Assembly: GCA_034336665.1 (NCBI GenBank)
Contig: CM067570.1
Location: 11,802,002-11,866,001, forward strand
Direction: 5' to 3'
Length of the DNA: 64,000 nucleotides
Origin: Luscinia megarhynchos
Taxonomy: Eukaryota; Chordata; Aves; Passeriformes; Turdidae
This document shows, piece after piece, positions 61,141 through 64,000 of this stretch; the first letter of the stretch is position 1; the number at the start of each line of letters is the position of its first letter. The position numbers were made by a program, and so were the translations under genes. Below the pieces are notes generated by a model. It did not search any database and had not been told where the DNA came from. It saw only the letters and a list, made by a program, of their open reading frames with translations.

Positions 61141-63694
61141 CACCTCTTAGATTGGCACTACCATTTTTTTCTTTGTTGTCTGCTATTCTAGGTAACAGAT
61201 GATCACAAGACAGAAGAATAAGTGACCCTGCATGACATAGCTTCATGTCCCAAATGCAGTTAAAAATCAAGGAGAAAGGACGAAACACTACTAAAGGAGG
61301 TAATCTGAATCACAATAGAAAGTACAGTCATGATATCATCAAAATAATATCCAGAGTAATTTGAAATATTTCCTAATAAAACAATGAATTAGTTAATCTG
61401 TAGACTCTAGGTATCAAAATATGGTAGGACACCCAAGATACAGAGTCAGAATAAATGTTTTTCATTAGGGCATATAGCAGTAACAGTAGCAGTCATGAAA
61501 TATGAAAAAAAAACTAGCCTTCAGTTTAGCATCACAGGGATCAGCCATCAGGGTTGGAGTATCTACTCCTGCTCAGTTTCTCTGCTCATGGGCCTCTCCA
61601 CAATGAACTGTGAAAATAATGCAGATACATCTCTTTGCCTTATTACAGAACAATGGTTCAGCTGCTTTGGGTTTTGCTGTGGAATAAACATTAATGAAGT
61701 GTACAACCAGAGGTGCCATCCAAGCAGCACACATGGGTACCCACAAATTAATGCTACCTTCTTAGTGACAGCATACTGTTTAGGGGTCAAACACAATCAA
61801 ACCTCAGCCCTGTTACAGGTTCCTCTAACACAGCCCCTGCAGACCAGGCTCTAGAGAGGCTCAGAGCTGTGCTCACTGCTGCATACACAGCCTGAGAGAG
61901 ACCAGGAGCACTCCCAGTGTGCCCAGCATCACCTGCTGGAGGGACTGGCCAGCCGTGCCTGAAGCACAGCCAAGTACCATGTACTAGCTGTTCCCAAGCT
62001 CCTCCCAAGCATGAAATCAGCTTTTTAGTCTTACCCCATGAATAGATGTTTGCCAGAGGTTAAAATAAACATTTGCTGTGGTTTCTGTTAGCATCAGATC
62101 AGAAGAATTGTCAGGGGCTACTGGCAAGTGTGGAAGCACCTTTGCAGGGCAACCTTTCCTCCCATCTAATCCTCATTTCAGGGTATTCTTCTTAGAGTCC
62201 TTCATATTTTTTGTGCTGCTGCTCCATGGTACCTCTCACCCAAAAGCATTACACTGCAGATACCAAAAACCCTTCCATTCCACAGTTCCTGTACTTCAGG
62301 GCAGAGGTTAAAAGCAAACTCTCCTGGTACCCAGCCTTTCTTAGCAGGCTGCATGACACTTCCCAAGATGTGCAGCAGACACAGACCTGGGTTTAACTGT
62401 GTTGCCGGAGCAATCACAGGTTTATTACTCAAGTCCCCCCCATCTGGGAAGCAGGTACATGACAGGTCTCTCACACTAGCAAATCCAGCTCCCTACCCCA
62501 GCAGCCTGAAGTAGAGGGTGTGACAGTACACCTCTGCCATCATCAGCTCTTAGGAAGCATCCCCATGAGACAGGCACCTGAAAAAATGCAATTCTCTATT
62601 TGATGTCCTGATCACAGAAACAAAGCTTTCCCTTACACCACCCTGGCCTTTCACTGTATGAGGAGGAAAGAAGAAATCTTATCTGAACTAAAGCAAATGC
62701 CAGTTCCGGGATGCTGCTTTCCTCAAAACACCCTCATAACACACCACTTTTAGGCAGGCAAAGATGTTTCACAAACATACAGAGGTCTTCTTCTAAACAT
62801 ATTACATCGTTAAAGAGGAATTACTCCAGCAGAGGGAAAATCAGTGTAAAATAAGCACAAGTGGGATAAGGATCACACCCTTCATTTTATTCTGTGTAGC
62901 TTTTTTCCCTCATTACATAAGCTTCAACACTCCAAGTTCAAGGCAAATGCTTGCAATATTTCTGCATTATCCTCAGTAATGTGACAAGAGCAATTACAGA
63001 GTCCAGGGAAGCTAAGTAACACTGCTAAAACAGTGGGTGGTCTAAAGGCTTGAATAGCTCCTGTGCACTAACGCTGCAGTGGAGTCCCCCAGACCCCCAC
63101 TTTGTACCCTCGGCAATTCAACCATGCTCTGCAACACTGGCCTTTTTGTCCGGGACATTCTGGCACCAGCATTGCTTAGCTGACTTGAGACATACCCAAG
63201 TTCTTTCAGGGGGTCTGCAAAATTAACTCACCCTTAAAAAGTTTGTCCTTGGTACCCACCACATCTCCTTCATTCTCCGTTTCTGTTGAAAGCTCTAGGC
63301 AGAAGCATGCTGAACATTTTGCAAGGAAAATCTGCTCAGAGACAACTATTCCAGGTGCACAGGCCCTTTGCTGAGTACAGCATTATTTGGGGTATTCTCT
63401 AAAAAATTAAAATCTAGTTTTACAGAGCCATTTGCCATGTGCAATGTGCTGAAATACTTTGCCACAGCAAAGTCTGGTCTAAACATGTTGTTGGCCAATA
63501 AAAGGGGGGAAACATGCTGCCAGTAAACATTTGCGTGGTATGTCTTTGAAGGCTTCAAGGCAGACTAAGTGGAATAATTGTGAAGATGTATTATTTATAA
63601 TACAACAAATCTTCCCCACAAGATATAGGTCTCCATTAACCTAGTACCCAACTGCTTTTAAGTGCATTTTTTAATGTGTTTACCCTGCTAAGGG
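61141..63694. other. No gene seen
   Basis: About 2.6 kb. 61850-62000 and 62220-62560 are less AT-rich, with overlapping short frames on both strands and no recognisable domain. A 119-codon frame at 61495-61854 looks like chance. Confidence 0.45.
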
Positions 63695-63815
63695 AGTTAT
63701 ATTTTATTATCTCCATTTTGCATTTGGGGAATTGAGGTACTGAGAGATTAATAGATTTGCTCGAGGTTACATAGCAAATCTCCAGCAAAGCACAAATGCA
63801 GACCAAGTGTCCCAG
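63695..63815 (-). repeat. MIR SINE, antisense
   Basis: Antisense MIR: 'ATTATCTCCATTTTGCATTT' (63706-63725), 'GGGGAATTGAGGTACTGAGA' (63726-63745), 'GATTAATAGATTTGCTCGAG' (63746-63765), 'GTTACATAGCAAATCTCCAG' (63766-63785), then a decayed tRNA side ending in AGTGTCCC. The order and spacing are those of the reversed MIR backbone. Confidence 0.85.
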
Positions 63816-64000
63816 ATTGTTCTTCTCCACTGGATGTATCCATCGATATGCCAGGACACATTAAAACATCAAAGGTCTCTTGTGAGGTGACTTTTTCCTT
63901 TGTAATAAAAAAGACCGATGTCATGCGAGCAAGCAGCATTGTATTGGAGTCAACAGAAGTTCATCTACTTACAGAAAAACTGAAGCAAGGTCTGGAGCTG
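63816..64000. other. No gene seen at right edge
   Basis: About 185 bp of unassigned unique sequence that continues beyond the window. Confidence 0.4.

Overview
This window looks like non-coding nuclear DNA from a bird, most likely a passerine. It has no operons, ribosome binding sites or long intact reading frames. It is AT-rich and full of decayed interspersed repeats. The lineage call rests on two elements. One is a 5'-truncated CR1 LINE (about 58850-59140, + strand), the dominant avian retrotransposon. The other is a SINE (about 53122-53256, - strand) with a tRNA-Ile head joined to a CR1-type tail, the architecture known from the passerine TguSINE1 family. Several amniote-age relics are also present: six MIR-like copies, two or three L2/MIR-type tails, and about 1.7 kb of a very old CR1/L3-clade LINE in antisense.

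No protein-coding gene can be supported. The open frames, up to about 150 codons in ordinary sequence and about 200 codons in GC-rich repeat, are what chance predicts for 64 kb. The window is therefore a gene desert or lies within large introns. Four short segments have plausible splice signals on both sides, or one strong side plus an open frame: 37841-37882 (best), 60515-60580, 18671-19104 and 5124-5170 (- strand). All are hypotheses that need RNA or alignment evidence.

Layout. 1-6000: two conserved-element-like blocks (1-240 and 5110-5480), a small CpG cluster at 540-655, a tandem pair of POU-like palindromes at 1620-1648, an L2-type tail and a MIR. 6000-20000: AT-rich desert with an interrupted MIR, then a regulatory-looking block at 18190-18660 and a G-quadruplex-prone tract at 19857-19901. 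20000-23000: a regulatory-looking block and the old LINE. 23000-37000: desert with a p53-family-like site at 24327-24350, a regulatory-looking block at 26150-26430, a long TAA microsatellite and two MIR copies. 37000-50000: candidate microexon, AT microsatellite, MIR relic, and CpG-retaining block at 47590-47830. 50460-51080: the most enhancer-like block. 53000-56500: SINE, a further conserved-looking block and the only real CpG island (54990-55620), which contains a C-rich minisatellite. 57000-64000: octamer-bearing block, CR1, candidate exon, opposed L2-type tails and a MIR.

The most coherent biological signal is regulatory. At least nine exact POU octamers (ATGCAAAT, either strand) occur where about two to three are expected, together with the POU-like palindrome pair. 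Several of these sit in non-repeat blocks that look like conserved enhancers. I infer, without proof, a cis-regulatory landscape for a developmental gene lying partly or wholly outside the window.
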